Shown here piece after piece: positions 40,161 to 49,470 of a stretch of DNA of 64,000 nucleotides; position 1 is the stretch's first letter, and every line of letters starts with the position of its first letter. Origin of the DNA: Biostraticola tofi (GTDB lineage Bacteria; Pseudomonadota; Gammaproteobacteria; Enterobacterales; Enterobacteriaceae); assembly GCF_004343195.1 (NCBI RefSeq), contig NZ_SMCR01000003.1, forward strand, positions 62,001 to 126,000, given 5' to 3'. Below the pieces are notes generated by a model. That model was not told where the DNA came from and did not search any database. It worked only from the letters and a program-made list of their open reading frames with translations. The translations under genes were made by a program, and so were the position numbers.

Positions 40161-41300
40161 ATGTTTGATTATGAAGTTTTACGCTTAATCTGGTGGGTAC
40201 TGATTGGTGTCCTGCTGATAGGTTTCGCCGTCACTGACGGTTTTGATATGGGTGTCGGCATGCTGGTGCGCTTCCTCGGGCGCAGCGATGTCGAGCGCCG
40301 GGTAATGATCAATACCATTGCTCCGCACTGGGACGGTAACCAGGTTTGGCTGATTACCGCCGGCGGTGCGCTGTTTGCCGCCTGGCCGATGGTCTATGCC
40401 GCTGCGTTCTCCGGCTTCTATATTGCAATGATCCTGGTGCTGGCATCGCTGTTCTTCCGACCGGTAGGTTTTGACTACCGCTCGAAAATCGAAGATCCGC
40501 GCTGGCGCAATATGTGGGACTGGGGCATTTTTATCGGCAGCTTCGTGCCGCCGCTGGTTATCGGCGTCGCCTTCGGTAATCTGCTGCAGGGCGTTCCATT
40601 CCATGTCGATGAATACCTGCGCCTGTTCTACACCGGTAACTTCTTCCAGTTGCTGAACCCGTTCGGCCTGCTGGCCGGTATCGTCAGCCTGTCGATGTTC
40701 CTGAGCCATGGCGGCACCTACCTGCAGATGCGTACTTCCGGCGATATGCTGGTACGCGTTCGCAAGGTGACCCAGGTGTCGGCCCTGGTCACTATGGTGA
40801 CCTTCCTGCTGGCGGGCATCTGGGTGGTCAACGGCATTGACGGCTATACCATTACTTCCGCCATCAATACCCTGGCAGAGTCTAATCCGCTGCGCAAAGA
40901 AGTCGCCCATCAGGCCGGTGCATGGATGGCAAACTATCATCGCTATCCGCTGCTGTGGGCGATACCCGCTCTGGGCGTGCTGCTTCCGCTGCTGACCGTG
41001 CTTTTCTCGCGCCTGGGCAGGGGAGCATGGGCGTTCCTGTGTTCTTCCCTGACCTCGGCTTGCGTCATTCTCACCGCCGGCATCACCATGTTCCCGTTTA
41101 TCATGCCTTCCAGTACCATGCCAGGGGCGAGCCTGACCGTCTGGGATGCAACGTCCAGCCTGCTGACGCTTAAAGTGATGACTATCGTTGCCGCGATATT
41201 TGTACCCATAGTGCTTATATACACAATTTGGTGTTACTGGAAAATGTTCGGCCGTATTACCAAAGAGCATATCGAACAGAACACTCACAGTCTGTACTGA
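40161..41300 (+). CDS. cydB: Cytochrome bd-I ubiquinol oxidase subunit II
   Basis: Membrane partner of CydA. 379 residues, the E. coli length. N-terminal LIWWVLIGVLLIGFAVTDGF with DMGVGML, then WDGNQVWLITAGGALFAAWP, GSFVPPLVIGVAFGNLLQG and the C-terminal LTVWDATSSLLTLKVM. About eight spans. 15 bp after cydA; cydX follows after 16 bp. Confidence 0.98.
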   Translation: MFDYEVLRLIWWVLIGVLLIGFAVTDGFDMGVGMLVRFLGRSDVERRVMINTIAPHWDGNQVWLITAGGALFAAWPMVYAAAFSGFYIAMILVLASLFFRPVGFDYRSKIEDPRWRNMWDWGIFIGSFVPPLVIGVAFGNLLQGVPFHVDEYLRLFYTGNFFQLLNPFGLLAGIVSLSMFLSHGGTYLQMRTSGDMLVRVRKVTQVSALVTMVTFLLAGIWVVNGIDGYTITSAINTLAESNPLRKEVAHQAGAWMANYHRYPLLWAIPALGVLLPLLTVLFSRLGRGAWAFLCSSLTSACVILTAGITMFPFIMPSSTMPGASLTVWDATSSLLTLKVMTIVAAIFVPIVLIYTIWCYWKMFGRITKEHIEQNTHSLY

Positions 41301-41316
41301 GTAAGGAGCTGAAATT

Positions 41317-41430
41317 ATGTGGTATTTTGCCTGGATCCTGGGAACGCTTCTTGCCTGTGCCTTTGGGATTATCACCGCCCTGGCGCTTGAGCATCATGAA
41401 GACACCAAAGGCGAAAAGACGGCCAAGTGA
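41317..41430 (+). CDS. cydX: Cytochrome bd-I small subunit CydX
   Basis: 37 residues, single span: MWYFAWILGTLLACAFGIIT, then ALALEHHEDTKGEKTAK. In E. coli CydX is needed for full bd oxidase activity and heme stability. A GTAAGGAGCTG ribosome site precedes it. The stop TGA overlaps the ybgE ATG. Confidence 0.96.
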   Translation: MWYFAWILGTLLACAFGIITALALEHHEDTKGEKTAK

Positions 41431-41723
41431 TGACGTCATTAGCCCAAAGACTGTATGCACTGACGGATAAGAGCCCTGTGAGGGCTCTTTCTCTGATACT
41501 GGCGCTGGCGCTTGCCTTGAGCGTCTTCTGGCTGCCGTCGCGTTTCGCCGCGAAAACCAGCCCGCTTGAAGTCTGGCATGCTTTCGTCCTTATCTGGGCG
41601 GTTTGCGCCGGTATTATTCATGGGGTAGGGTTCCGTCCCCGTCATTTACGCTGGCGAATCATTTTCATGCCTCTGCCGGCATTAATTATTCTGCTGATCG
41701 CACTTATTTATACTTTCAGTTGA
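41430..41723 (+). CDS. ybgE: Cyd operon membrane protein YbgE
   Basis: 97 residues, three hydrophobic spans (ALSLILALALALSVFWLPS, WHAFVLIWAVCAGIIHGVGF and LPALIILLIALIYTF). E. coli YbgE is the same length and is co-expressed with cydAB; its role is not defined. I take the ATG at 41430, which overlaps the cydX stop (TGATG), over the GTG at 41427. Confidence 0.92.
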   Translation: MTSLAQRLYALTDKSPVRALSLILALALALSVFWLPSRFAAKTSPLEVWHAFVLIWAVCAGIIHGVGFRPRHLRWRIIFMPLPALIILLIALIYTFS

Positions 41724-41779
41724 AATATTGATTTTTCAATGTTAAGTATAGTTGGGTAAAGTTTTAACCCCTATTCTCC

Positions 41780-41800
41780 ATGGGCCGGTCCGCGGCCCAT
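41780..41800 (+). terminator. Hairpin after cydABX-ybgE
   Basis: ATGGGCC / GGCCCAT, 7-bp perfect stem with a 7-nt loop, followed by AATTATTTTC. A modest terminator 57 bp past ybgE. Confidence 0.5.
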
Positions 41801-41829
41801 AATTATTTTCATTCGTCTTAATGAATCCA

Positions 41830-41858
41830 TTCCCAACGCCCCAGCTCTTGAGTATAGT
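41830..41858 (+). promoter_or_regulatory. Candidate promoter of ybgC-tol
   Basis: TTCCCA (41830-41835), 17-bp spacer, TATAGT (41853-41858), 34 bp before ybgC. Confidence 0.45.
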
Positions 41859-41891
41859 AAGCACCGTTGTTTTGCGTTGCTGGGATCTACA

Positions 41892-42296
41892 GTGAGTCAT
41901 TCGTTATTTCGATGGCCGGTACGCGTCTATTACGAAGATACGGACGCCGGCGGTGTTGTCTATCATGCGCGATACGTTGCTTTCTTCGAACGGGCACGTA
42001 CTGAAATGCTGCGCCAGCATAATTTCCATCAGCAGGCCCTGCTGCATGAAAATATCGCGTTCGTGGTCAGACGCATGACGCTGGACTATCTCGCTTCGGC
42101 GCACCTGGACGATTTACTGGTGGTTGAATCTGAAATCGTTTCCCTGCGTGGTGCCTCTTTGACCTTTGCGCAACGCATCCTGAATGCAGAGGGGGCATTA
42201 CTCTGCCAGGCGGATGTTTTGATTGCATGTATTGATCCACACCTAATGAAGCCGATCGCGCTTCCCAAGTCTATTGTCGCGGAGTTCAAGCAGTGA
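41892..42296 (+). CDS. ybgC: Acyl-CoA thioesterase YbgC
   Basis: Hotdog-fold thioesterase of the Tol-Pal operon; in E. coli it acts on acyl-CoA and associates with ACP and phospholipid enzymes. 134 residues from the GTG at 41892 ([20 protein letters not shown]), matching E. coli length; a TTG at 41877 is the longer alternative. Catalytic Asp in [20 protein letters not shown]. The stop overlaps the tolQ GTG by 3 bp (GTGA). Confidence 0.96.
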   Translation: MSHSLFRWPVRVYYEDTDAGGVVYHARYVAFFERARTEMLRQHNFHQQALLHENIAFVVRRMTLDYLASAHLDDLLVVESEIVSLRGASLTFAQRILNAEGALLCQADVLIACIDPHLMKPIALPKSIVAEFKQ

Positions 42297-42979
42297 CTGA
42301 AATGAACATTTTTGATCTGTTCCTGAAAGCAGGCTTTCTGGTTAAACTGATCATGCTGGTTCTGATATGCTTTTCAATTGCATCCTGGGCGATCATTATC
42401 CAGCGTACGCGTATCCTGAATTCGGCCAACCGTGATGCTGAAGCATTCGAAGACAAATTCTGGTCCGGCATTGAGCTGTCGCGCCTGTATCAGGAAAGCC
42501 AGACCCGCCGGGATGAGCTGAGCGGCTCAGAGCAGATTTTTTATTCCGGGTTTAAAGAATTCGCCCGCCTGCATCGCGCCAACAGCCATGCCCCTGAAGC
42601 CGTGGTTGAGGGGGCGTCACGCGCCATGCGCATATCCATGAATCGTGAACTTGAAGCCTTGGAAACCCACATTCCTTTTCTGGGCACCGTCGGCTCCATC
42701 AGTCCCTACATCGGCCTGTTCGGCACCGTATGGGGCATCATGCACGCCTTTATCGGCCTGGGCGCCGTCAAGCAGGCTACCCTGCAGATGGTTGCGCCGG
42801 GGATTGCTGAGGCGCTTATCGCCACTGCGATCGGCCTGTTTGCCGCCATTCCGGCGGTGATGGCGTATAACCGTCTCAGCCAGCGGGTAAACAAGCTGGA
42901 GCAGAACTACGACAACTTTACCGAAGAGTTTATCGCCATCCTGCATCGTCAGGCCTTCGCCAGCGACAGCGCCAAGTAG
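42293..42979 (+). CDS. tolQ: Tol-Pal system protein TolQ
   Basis: Inner-membrane motor protein using the proton gradient with TolR. 228 residues from a GTG start that overlaps ybgC. Three spans: [20 protein letters not shown] near the N-terminus, then [20 protein letters not shown] and [20 protein letters not shown]. ExbB/MotA family. Confidence 0.98.
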   Translation: MTEMNIFDLFLKAGFLVKLIMLVLICFSIASWAIIIQRTRILNSANRDAEAFEDKFWSGIELSRLYQESQTRRDELSGSEQIFYSGFKEFARLHRANSHAPEAVVEGASRAMRISMNRELEALETHIPFLGTVGSISPYIGLFGTVWGIMHAFIGLGAVKQATLQMVAPGIAEALIATAIGLFAAIPAVMAYNRLSQRVNKLEQNYDNFTEEFIAILHRQAFASDSAK

Positions 42980-42994
42980 GAAGGAGGGTAGAGC

Positions 42995-43417
42995 ATGGCC
43001 CGTAAACGCGGTCGTAGAGAAATTAAGTCAGAGATTAACATCGTCCCGCTGCTGGATGTGCTGTTGGTGCTGGTACTGATTTTCATGGCAACTGCGCCGA
43101 TAATCACCCAGAGCGTAGAGGTGGACTTGCCGGACGCGACGGACTCCAAGACCGTCAGCACTGACGATAATCCACCGGTTATCGTCGAAGTGTCGGGTAT
43201 TGGCCAGTACAGTCTGGTGGTTGATCATGATCGCCTGGAACAGCTTCCTTCCGAACAGGTCGTCAGCGAGGCCCGCGCCCGGATGAGTGCCAATCCAAAG
43301 ACGGTGTTCCTGATTGGTGGCGCACGCGATGTGCCGTATGATGAAATCATCAAAGCTCTGAATCTGCTGCATCAGGCCGGCGTCAAGTCGGTTGGCCTCA
43401 TGACGCAGCCCATCTGA
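42995..43417 (+). CDS. tolR: Tol-Pal system protein TolR
   Basis: ExbD-like partner of TolQ. 140 residues against 142 in E. coli. One N-terminal span with the motor aspartate (IVPLLDVLLVLVLIFMATAP), followed by a periplasmic domain ending HQAGVKSVGLMTQPI. AAGGAGGG precedes its ATG. Confidence 0.98.
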   Translation: MARKRGRREIKSEINIVPLLDVLLVLVLIFMATAPIITQSVEVDLPDATDSKTVSTDDNPPVIVEVSGIGQYSLVVDHDRLEQLPSEQVVSEARARMSANPKTVFLIGGARDVPYDEIIKALNLLHQAGVKSVGLMTQPI

Positions 43418-43471
43418 CGGTCTGATGATGATGCAAGCTTTATCCGGCAACGCTGTTTTTGGGAATCGATT

Positions 43472-44755
43472 GTGTTAAAAACAACCGAACAGAGCGACAA
43501 GCTTAAACGCGCCATTATTATTTCCATCGGCCTGCATATTGTCCTGATAGCGGTGCTGATCTGGAGTTCCTGGCAACAGAATGTTGAGGCCAGCGGTGGT
43601 GGTGGTGGCGGTTCTTCGATCGATGCGGTCATGGTCGATCCGGGCGCTGTGGTGCAACAGTATAATCGGCAGCAACAGCAGCAGACGGATGCTCAGCGGG
43701 CGGCGCAACTGCGTGAAAAACGCGCTCAGCAGCAGGCCGAAGAACTGCAGCAGAAACAGGCCGCTGAACAGCAACGGTTGAAAGAGTTGGAAAAGGAGCG
43801 CCTGGAAGCCCAGGAAACGGCTCAGCAGCAGAAAGCCGAGCAGGCCAAGCAGGCAGCGGAAGCGGCCCAGCAGGCCGAGCAGCAAAAACAGCAGGCTGAA
43901 GCCGCGACCAAGCAGGCGCAGGAGCAGCAGAAGCAGGCCGAAGCGGCAGCGGCCAAGGCCCGAGCCGATGCCGCAGCCGAACAGGCCAAAGCGGCTGCCG
44001 AGGCCAAGAAACAGGCTGAGGCCGAGGCCAGCAAGCAGGCCGCCGCCACTGCAGCTAAGAAGCAGGCTGAAGCGGAGGCGAAAGCCCAGCAGGCAGCAAA
44101 GGCCAAAGCCGCTGCCGAGGCCAAGGCTGTAGCTGATGCCAAAGCGGCGGCTGACGCCAACGCCAAGGCAGAGAAGGCCGCCGCCGATAAAGCAGAAAAA
44201 GCCGCCGCGGAAAAAGCCACACAAGCCGCCGCTGAGAAGGCTGCTGCTGAAAAAGCGGCTAAAGAACTTTCCGAAAAGGCCGCTAAAGATAAAGCAGCCG
44301 CTGCAAAAAAAGCGGCGGATGCCAAGAAGAAAGCCGCTGCCGCCGCGGCCGCCAAGCAGTCCAGTGAAGTCAACGATTTATTGGGCGGGCTGACCGATTC
44401 GAAGAACGCGCCTAAAGCTGGCGGGGGACCGCAATCGGGGGGGGGTGCCCCTGGTGCCGGAAGCGGCAAGAAGAGTGGCGCTAATGGGGCTGATGTTAAT
44501 GCATACCTAGGGCAGATTACCTCGGCGATTTCCAATAAATTTTATGATGGTGGCAGCTACAGTGGGAAAGTCTGCGATTTGCGTATCAAACTCGCACCCG
44601 ACGGTCTATTGATATCCATTACCGCCGAAGGGGGCGACCCGGCGCTTTGCCAGGCAGCGGTGTCCGCCGCTAAATTGGCAAAAATACCTAAGCCGCCAAG
44701 TCCTGAAGTTTATGAGCAATTTAAAAACGCGCCGATAAGGTTCAAACCTCAGTAA
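43472..44755 (+). CDS. tolA: Tol-Pal system protein TolA
   Basis: Periplasm-spanning linker between TolQR and TolB-Pal. 427 residues from a GTG start. Domain I: one span (AIIISIGLHIVLIAVLIWSS, about 15-34) and a poly-Gly. Domain II: a long Ala/Lys/Gln/Glu helix (about 65-295). Domain III: (about 340-427) SAISNKFYDGGSYSGKVCDL with two cysteines (CDLRIK, ALCQAA) and KNAPIRFKP. Domains II and III are joined by a Gly-rich linker holding a 9-G run at 44437-44445. Confidence 0.97.
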   Translation: MLKTTEQSDKLKRAIIISIGLHIVLIAVLIWSSWQQNVEASGGGGGGSSIDAVMVDPGAVVQQYNRQQQQQTDAQRAAQLREKRAQQQAEELQQKQAAEQQRLKELEKERLEAQETAQQQKAEQAKQAAEAAQQAEQQKQQAEAATKQAQEQQKQAEAAAAKARADAAAEQAKAAAEAKKQAEAEASKQAAATAAKKQAEAEAKAQQAAKAKAAAEAKAVADAKAAADANAKAEKAAADKAEKAAAEKATQAAAEKAAAEKAAKELSEKAAKDKAAAAKKAADAKKKAAAAAAAKQSSEVNDLLGGLTDSKNAPKAGGGPQSGGGAPGAGSGKKSGANGADVNAYLGQITSAISNKFYDGGSYSGKVCDLRIKLAPDGLLISITAEGGDPALCQAAVSAAKLAKIPKPPSPEVYEQFKNAPIRFKPQ

Positions 44756-44911
44756 AGGCGCGGTGCAGTAATCTTAGCGGTGGGTAAAATAAACCGATGG
44801 TGGTTTAGGATTTGTACTATGTTGTCAGTCGGGGTTCTGTAGTTTTGTGTACGCGGATTAGTTAAAATTCTGCTAATTTATCGGGGCTGACGTCCTGGTA
44901 TGGGAGATGAA

Positions 44912-46204
44912 ATGAAGCAGGCATTTCGAGTAGCGCTAGGTTTTTTCGTGTTATGGGCATCCGTGCTGCATGCGGAAGTACGCATTGAAATAACACAAGG
45001 GGTGGATTCGGCCAGACCGATTGCCGTCGTTCCTTTTAAATGGGCCGGCTCAGGCGCCGCGCCTGAGGATATCGGTTCGATTGTCGGTGCCGACTTGCGC
45101 AATAGCGGCAAGTTCAATCCGCTTGAACCGTCACGTATGCCTCAGCAACCGGCCTCTGCCGCCGAAGTGACGCCGGCAGCCTGGACCGCGCTGGGTATCG
45201 ACTCGATCATCATCGGCCAGGTTCAGCCCAGCGCTGACGGCAGCTATGTCGTGTCTTATCAACTGGTGGATACCTCCGGCAACCCGGGGGCGATATTGGC
45301 GCAAAACCAGTTCAAGGTGACCAAGCAGTGGCTACGCTATGCCGCGCATACCGCCAGTGACGAAACCTTTGAAAAACTGACCGGCATCAAGGGCGCTTTC
45401 CGTACCCGTATCGCCTACGTGGTGCAGGGCAATGGCGGGCAGTTCGCCTATGAGCTGCGGGTTGCCGACTATGATGGGCATAACCAGTTCACTGTCCACC
45501 GTTCACCGCAGCCGCTGATGTCGCCGGCCTGGTCTCCTGACGGCAGCAAAGTGGCCTACGTCACCTTTGAAAGCGGCCGTTCAGCGCTGGTCGTGCAGAC
45601 GCTGGCCAACGGCAGCATTCGCCAGATTGCCAGCTTCCCGCAGCATAACGGCGCCCCGGCATTCTCGCCGGACGGTTCCAAACTGGCTTTCGCGCTGTCC
45701 AAGTCAGGCAGCCTGAATCTTTATGTCATGAACCTCGGCTCCGGCCAGATTAGCCAAGTGACCGATGGGCGCAGCAACAATACCGAACCTACCTGGTTCC
45801 CGGATAGCCAGACCTTGGCTTACACCTCGGATCAGGGGGGTCGTCCACAAGTGTATAAAATTGGTATCAACGGCGGTACTCCGCAGCGTCTGACCTGGGA
45901 AGGCTCCCAGAATCAGGACGCGGATGTGAGCGCAGACGGCAAGTTCCTGACGATGGTCAGTTCGAACGGCGGCGCTCAGCATATCGCCAAACAGGATCTG
46001 GTAACGGGAGCCGTCCAAGTGTTGACGGACACGTTCCTGGATGAGACGCCTAGCGTCGCTCCCAACGGCACAATGGTAATCTACAGCGCTTCGCAAGGGC
46101 TGGGGTCCGTGTTACAGCTGGTCTCGACTGATGGGCGTTTCAAAGCGCGTCTTCCGGCAACTGATGGACAGGTAAAATTTCCTGCCTGGTCGCCGTATCT
46201 GTGA
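44912..46204 (+). CDS. tolB: Tol-Pal system beta-propeller TolB
   Basis: Periplasmic protein binding Pal and TolA. The frame opens at ATG 44900, but ATG 44912 is preceded by GGGAG and gives 430 residues starting [20 protein letters not shown], the E. coli length. Signal peptide cleaved after VLHA. N-terminal domain, then propeller repeats: [59 protein letters not shown] and [20 protein letters not shown]. Confidence 0.97.
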   Translation: MKQAFRVALGFFVLWASVLHAEVRIEITQGVDSARPIAVVPFKWAGSGAAPEDIGSIVGADLRNSGKFNPLEPSRMPQQPASAAEVTPAAWTALGIDSIIIGQVQPSADGSYVVSYQLVDTSGNPGAILAQNQFKVTKQWLRYAAHTASDETFEKLTGIKGAFRTRIAYVVQGNGGQFAYELRVADYDGHNQFTVHRSPQPLMSPAWSPDGSKVAYVTFESGRSALVVQTLANGSIRQIASFPQHNGAPAFSPDGSKLAFALSKSGSLNLYVMNLGSGQISQVTDGRSNNTEPTWFPDSQTLAYTSDQGGRPQVYKIGINGGTPQRLTWEGSQNQDADVSADGKFLTMVSSNGGAQHIAKQDLVTGAVQVLTDTFLDETPSVAPNGTMVIYSASQGLGSVLQLVSTDGRFKARLPATDGQVKFPAWSPYL

Positions 46205-46248
46205 TGCATGTGTAAATATGTATGGCAAACTATAAAAGGAAATATGAG

Positions 46249-46767
46249 ATGCAACTGAACAAAGTGCTAAAAGGGCTGATGTTGGCTGTGCCTTTAGTGG
46301 CAATCGCCGCGTGTAGTTCTCACAAAAGCGCAAACAATGGTGATGAATCTGCCATGGGCGCTGGCGGCAATGGCACTGGTATGGACACTAGCGGCAATAT
46401 GTCCTCTGAAGAGCAGGCGCGTCTGCAGATGCAAGAACTGCAACGCAACAATATCGTCTACTTCGATCTGGACAAATACGATATCCGTTCTGACTTCGCT
46501 CAAATGCTGGATTCTCACGCACAGTTCCTGCGTGACAACCCTTCATACAAAGTGACCGTAGAAGGTCATGCGGATGAGCGCGGTACACCGGAATACAACA
46601 TCGCCCTGGGCGAACGTCGTGCCAATGCCGTGAAAATGTACCTTCAAGGTAAAGGCGTCTCCGCCGACCAGGTTTCTATCGTATCTTACGGTAAAGAGAA
46701 ACCGGCTGTACTGGGACATGACGAATCTGCTTACTCCAAAAACCGTCGTGCCGTACTGGTTTACTAA
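46249..46767 (+). CDS. pal: Peptidoglycan-associated lipoprotein Pal
   Basis: Outer-membrane lipoprotein binding peptidoglycan. The frame opens at 46222, but the start is ATG 46249 ([20 protein letters not shown]). 172 residues. Lipobox IAAC with Cys22, a disordered Gly/Ser/Asn tether, then an OmpA-like domain with [34 protein letters not shown] and [14 protein letters not shown]. Confidence 0.98.
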   Translation: MQLNKVLKGLMLAVPLVAIAACSSHKSANNGDESAMGAGGNGTGMDTSGNMSSEEQARLQMQELQRNNIVYFDLDKYDIRSDFAQMLDSHAQFLRDNPSYKVTVEGHADERGTPEYNIALGERRANAVKMYLQGKGVSADQVSIVSYGKEKPAVLGHDESAYSKNRRAVLVY

Positions 46768-46776
46768 GAGAATTGC

Positions 46777-47568
46777 ATGAGCAGTAACTTCAGGCCTCAC
46801 CTATTGAGTCTGTCGTTGCTGATTGGCGTAGCGGCCCCCTGGGCCGCTACTGCCCAAGCGCCAATCAGTAATGCCGGCTCCGGCTCGGTCGAAGACCGGG
46901 TCATCCAGCTTGAGCGTATATCCAACGCTCACGGCCAACTATTAACCCAACTCCAGCAACAGCTCTCTGAAAGCCAGCGTGATATTGATTCATTACGCGG
47001 TCAGATCCAGGAAAGCCAGTATCAGCTTACTCAGGTCGTTGAGCGCCAGAAACAGATATATCAGCAGATGGATACCCTCAGCCAGAGCTCGTCTGCTGGC
47101 CAGAATTCCGCAGCGGGCGCTGCAGCAGGGGCCGTTACAGCGAATACTGACAGTGCACCGGCGCAGTCCGGCGCGGCGGCGCCTGCCGGCTCAGGAGACG
47201 CTAATACCGATTACAACAGTGCGGTTGCACTGGTACTGGAAAAGAAACAGTACGATCAGGCTATCAGTGCTTTCCAGGCTTTTGTTAAACGTTACCCGGA
47301 TTCTACTTACCAGCCGAATGCAAACTATTGGCTTGGTCAGCTGAATTACAATAAGGGTAAAAAGGACGATGCGGCTTATTATTTTGCGTTAGTGGTAAAA
47401 AACTACCCAAAATCGCCGAAAAGTGCTGAAGCGTTATTCAAGGTCGGGGTGATCATGCAGGAAAAAGGCCAGACGGATAAAGCCAAAGCGGTTTACCAGC
47501 AGGTCATCAAGCTTTACCCCAGCTCGACGTCAGCCAAGCAAGCGCAGTCAAAATTGAACGCACTTTAA
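46777..47568 (+). CDS. cpoB: Cell division coordinator CpoB
   Basis: Periplasmic TPR protein linking outer-membrane constriction by Tol-Pal with septal peptidoglycan synthesis. 263 residues, the E. coli length. Signal peptide ending WAATA|QA (about residue 26), an N-terminal coiled-coil trimerisation segment (SVEDRVIQLERISNAHGQLL), a Gly/Ala-rich linker, then three TPRs (about 140-263; YDQAISAFQAFVKRYPDSTY, DDAAYYFALVVKNYPKSPKS, KAKAVYQQVIKLYPSSTSAK). Confidence 0.97.
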   Translation: MSSNFRPHLLSLSLLIGVAAPWAATAQAPISNAGSGSVEDRVIQLERISNAHGQLLTQLQQQLSESQRDIDSLRGQIQESQYQLTQVVERQKQIYQQMDTLSQSSSAGQNSAAGAAAGAVTANTDSAPAQSGAAAPAGSGDANTDYNSAVALVLEKKQYDQAISAFQAFVKRYPDSTYQPNANYWLGQLNYNKGKKDDAAYYFALVVKNYPKSPKSAEALFKVGVIMQEKGQTDKAKAVYQQVIKLYPSSTSAKQAQSKLNAL

Positions 47569-47573
47569 GCTAT

Positions 47574-47596
47574 CCTGGCCCGAAAACAGGGCCTGG
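47574..47596 (+). terminator. Hairpin after cpoB
   Basis: CCTGGCCC-gaaaaca-GGGCCTGG, a GC-rich near-perfect hairpin 6 bp after the cpoB stop, without a T-run. Confidence 0.4.
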
Positions 47597-47661
47597 ATGG
47601 ACAAAAATAGTTCTGAATGCGCGAAGAACAAGCAGTTGAACGCCAGGACGGGAAATTTAGG

Positions 47662-47689
47662 TTGCTTCAAAAAATTAACTCAGTAATAT
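47662..47689 (+). promoter_or_regulatory. tRNA-Lys promoter
   Basis: TTGCTT (47662-47667), 16-bp spacer, TAATAT (47684-47689), followed by a GC-rich discriminator (GCCGCCG), typical for stable RNA genes under stringent control. Confidence 0.6.
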
Positions 47690-47749
47690 ATGCCGCCGTT
47701 GCCAAGGGAAAGCATTAAGCCACTGGCAAGGGTAAGAAAACGGATGATT

Positions 47750-47825
47750 GGGTCGTTAGCTCAGTTGGTAGAGCAGTTGACTTTTAATCAATTGGTCGCA
47801 GGTTCGAATCCTGCACGACCCACCA
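47750..47825 (+). tRNA. tRNA-Lys (anticodon TTT), copy 1
   Basis: 76 nt from GGGTCGTTAGCTCAG to an encoded CCA. Acceptor GGGTCGT pairs with ACGACCC; anticodon loop CTTTTAA; T arm GCAGGTTCGAATCCTGC. It matches E. coli tRNA-Lys. Confidence 0.98.
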
Positions 47826-47907
47826 TTATCCGATTGAGCGTTGCAATACGTTCAGATGAGTTATCGCAACCTGCGGTGTTCATCATGCAGTATCTACGCT
47901 ACACAGT

Positions 47908-47983
47908 GGGTCGTTAGCTCAGTTGGTAGAGCAGTTGACTTTTAATCAATTGGTCGCAGGTTCGAATCCTGCACGACCCACCA
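47908..47983 (+). tRNA. tRNA-Lys (anticodon TTT), copy 2
   Basis: Same 76 nt as copy 1, 82 bp downstream, also with encoded CCA. No tRNA-Val genes lie between or after, unlike the longer lysT-valT-lysW cluster in E. coli. Confidence 0.98.
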
Positions 47984-48339
47984 CTTTCAAATATATGTTC
48001 GCAACGACATCTAACCTCTCTTTAAACATATCGCACTGTCGCACGGGATGAGAGCCTGCGTTTATTTACTTCCCGCATTTACCCACCCTCTTGTCGAATA
48101 TGTCGCACTGATCGGCGGAATGAGCAGCTGTGGTGAGGCGCCATCTCGCATTCACATCCAAACTCCCCTTCACGTAGTCGCTAGACACTAAACAAATTTG
48201 CTTTTCAAGGCAAATTAAGCGCGACATTTGGTGAAAATACCGCTATTTTGTTTAGTATATAAAACAGCCGCTGACTATAGCCCCGCTTGCCGCCTTACCG
48301 GGTCCATTCAGCTCACGCGGCAGGCACTGAGAACCGCAT
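47984..48339. other. tRNA-Lys to nadA gap
   Basis: 356 bp, no gene seen. ATATCGCACTGTCGCACGGGAT (about 48028-48049) and a diverged copy starting ATATGTCGCACTGATCGG (about 48099) form an imperfect direct duplication with a step of about 71 bp. A NadR-type box lies near the 3' end. Confidence 0.55.
48249..48266. promoter_or_regulatory. NadR-type operator upstream of nadA
   Basis: TGTTTAGTATATAAAACA, an 18-bp palindrome matching the TGTTTA-N6-TAAACA NadR box with one mismatch, 74 bp before nadA. NadR represses nadA and nadB when NAD is plentiful. Confidence 0.8.
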
Positions 48340-49401
48340 ATGATCGAATTATCGGATGTGAATGCTGCCATCTATCCTTTTCCGCCCAAGCCGCCTGCGC
48401 TGAAGCAGGATGAACAGCAATACTTTGTCGGCGAAATCAAACGCCTGCTAAAACAACGTAATGGGGTTATTGTCGCTCACTACTATACCGATCCGGTTAT
48501 CCAGGCGCTGGCTGAAGAGACCGGTGGCTGCGTGGCTGATTCCCTGGAAATGGCGCGTTTCGGCAGCAGCCATCCGGCGACCACCCTGCTGGTAGCCGGG
48601 GTACGCTTTATGGGGGAAACCGCTAAAATCCTCAGCCCCGGCAAACGGGTGCTGATGCCCACCCTCAAGGCTGAATGTTCGCTGGATCTGGGATGCCCAA
48701 TCGATGAGTTCAGCGCCTTCTGCGATGCGCATCCTGACCGCACGGTGGTGGTGTATGCCAATACTTCCGCTGCGGTAAAAGCCCGTGCCGATTATGTGGT
48801 GACGTCCAGCATTGCCGTTGAACTGATTGAGCATTTGGACAGCCTGGGAAAAAAAATCATCTGGGCACCGGACCGCCATCTGGGCCGCTATGTCCAACAG
48901 CAGACCGGTGCCGACATGATTTGCTGGCAAAGCGCCTGTATCGTTCATGATGAATTTAAAACCCAGGCCCTGATGCGAATGAAGACCCTGTATCCCGAGG
49001 CTGCGGTACTGGTACATCCTGAATCACCCCAGGCGATAGTCGACCTGGCAGACGCTGTCGGCTCGACCAGCCAACTTATTCATGCAGCGCAAAGCCTGCC
49101 TCAGCAGCAGATGATTGTCGCCACCGATCGGGGCATTTTCTATAAGATGCAGCAGGCCTGTCCGGATAAAATCTTGCTGGAAGCGCCGACGGCGGGAGAG
49201 GGCGCGACGTGCCGCAGCTGCGCTCACTGCCCGTGGATGGCGATGAACGGCCTGCAGGCTATCGCGTTGGGTCTTAGCGAGGGTGGGGCGGCGCATGAGG
49301 TGCATGTTTCTGAGGCGTTACGCCAGCAGGCGCTGGTGCCGCTTAATCGCATGCTGGACTTTGCCAGCCAGCTGAAGATTAAACTGGCCGGCAATGCCTA
49401 A
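48340..49401 (+). CDS. nadA: Quinolinate synthase
   Basis: Condenses iminoaspartate with dihydroxyacetone phosphate to quinolinate in NAD synthesis; [4Fe-4S] enzyme. 353 residues. The cluster ligands expected from E. coli are all in place: Cys113 (AECSLDLGC), Cys200 ([10 protein letters not shown]) and Cys297 (with Cys291 and Cys294 in CRSCAHCPW). The start ATG aligns with the E. coli start (AIYPFPPKP at the same spacing). In E. coli pnuC follows; it is absent here. Confidence 0.97.
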   Translation: MIELSDVNAAIYPFPPKPPALKQDEQQYFVGEIKRLLKQRNGVIVAHYYTDPVIQALAEETGGCVADSLEMARFGSSHPATTLLVAGVRFMGETAKILSPGKRVLMPTLKAECSLDLGCPIDEFSAFCDAHPDRTVVVYANTSAAVKARADYVVTSSIAVELIEHLDSLGKKIIWAPDRHLGRYVQQQTGADMICWQSACIVHDEFKTQALMRMKTLYPEAAVLVHPESPQAIVDLADAVGSTSQLIHAAQSLPQQQMIVATDRGIFYKMQQACPDKILLEAPTAGEGATCRSCAHCPWMAMNGLQAIALGLSEGGAAHEVHVSEALRQQALVPLNRMLDFASQLKIKLAGNA

Positions 49402-49408
49402 CACTTGA

Positions 49409-49447
49409 TAAGAGCCGTTTTTAGTGGCTTGACAAACCCGGCTCTTA
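49409..49447 (+). terminator. Hairpin after nadA
   Basis: TAAGAGCCG / CGGCTCTTA, perfect 9-bp arms with a 21-nt loop, 8 bp after the nadA stop. There is no T-run after it. Confidence 0.4.
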
Positions 49448-49470
49448 GCTGCTGGTAAGGCTGGTCCACA

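Noticed and set aside
40185-41375. 396-codon minus-strand frame over cydB
   Set aside because: Antisense of cydB, with a His/Gln/Asp-rich translation typical of shadows.
43475-44535. Leu/Gly- and Ala/Ser-rich minus-strand frames over tolA
   Set aside because: They result from the Ala/Lys/Gln-repeat composition of tolA domain II read backwards.
47750-47983. tRNA pair as a prophage attachment site
   Set aside because: No integrase or phage gene nearby; both tRNAs are complete and the flanking gap is short.
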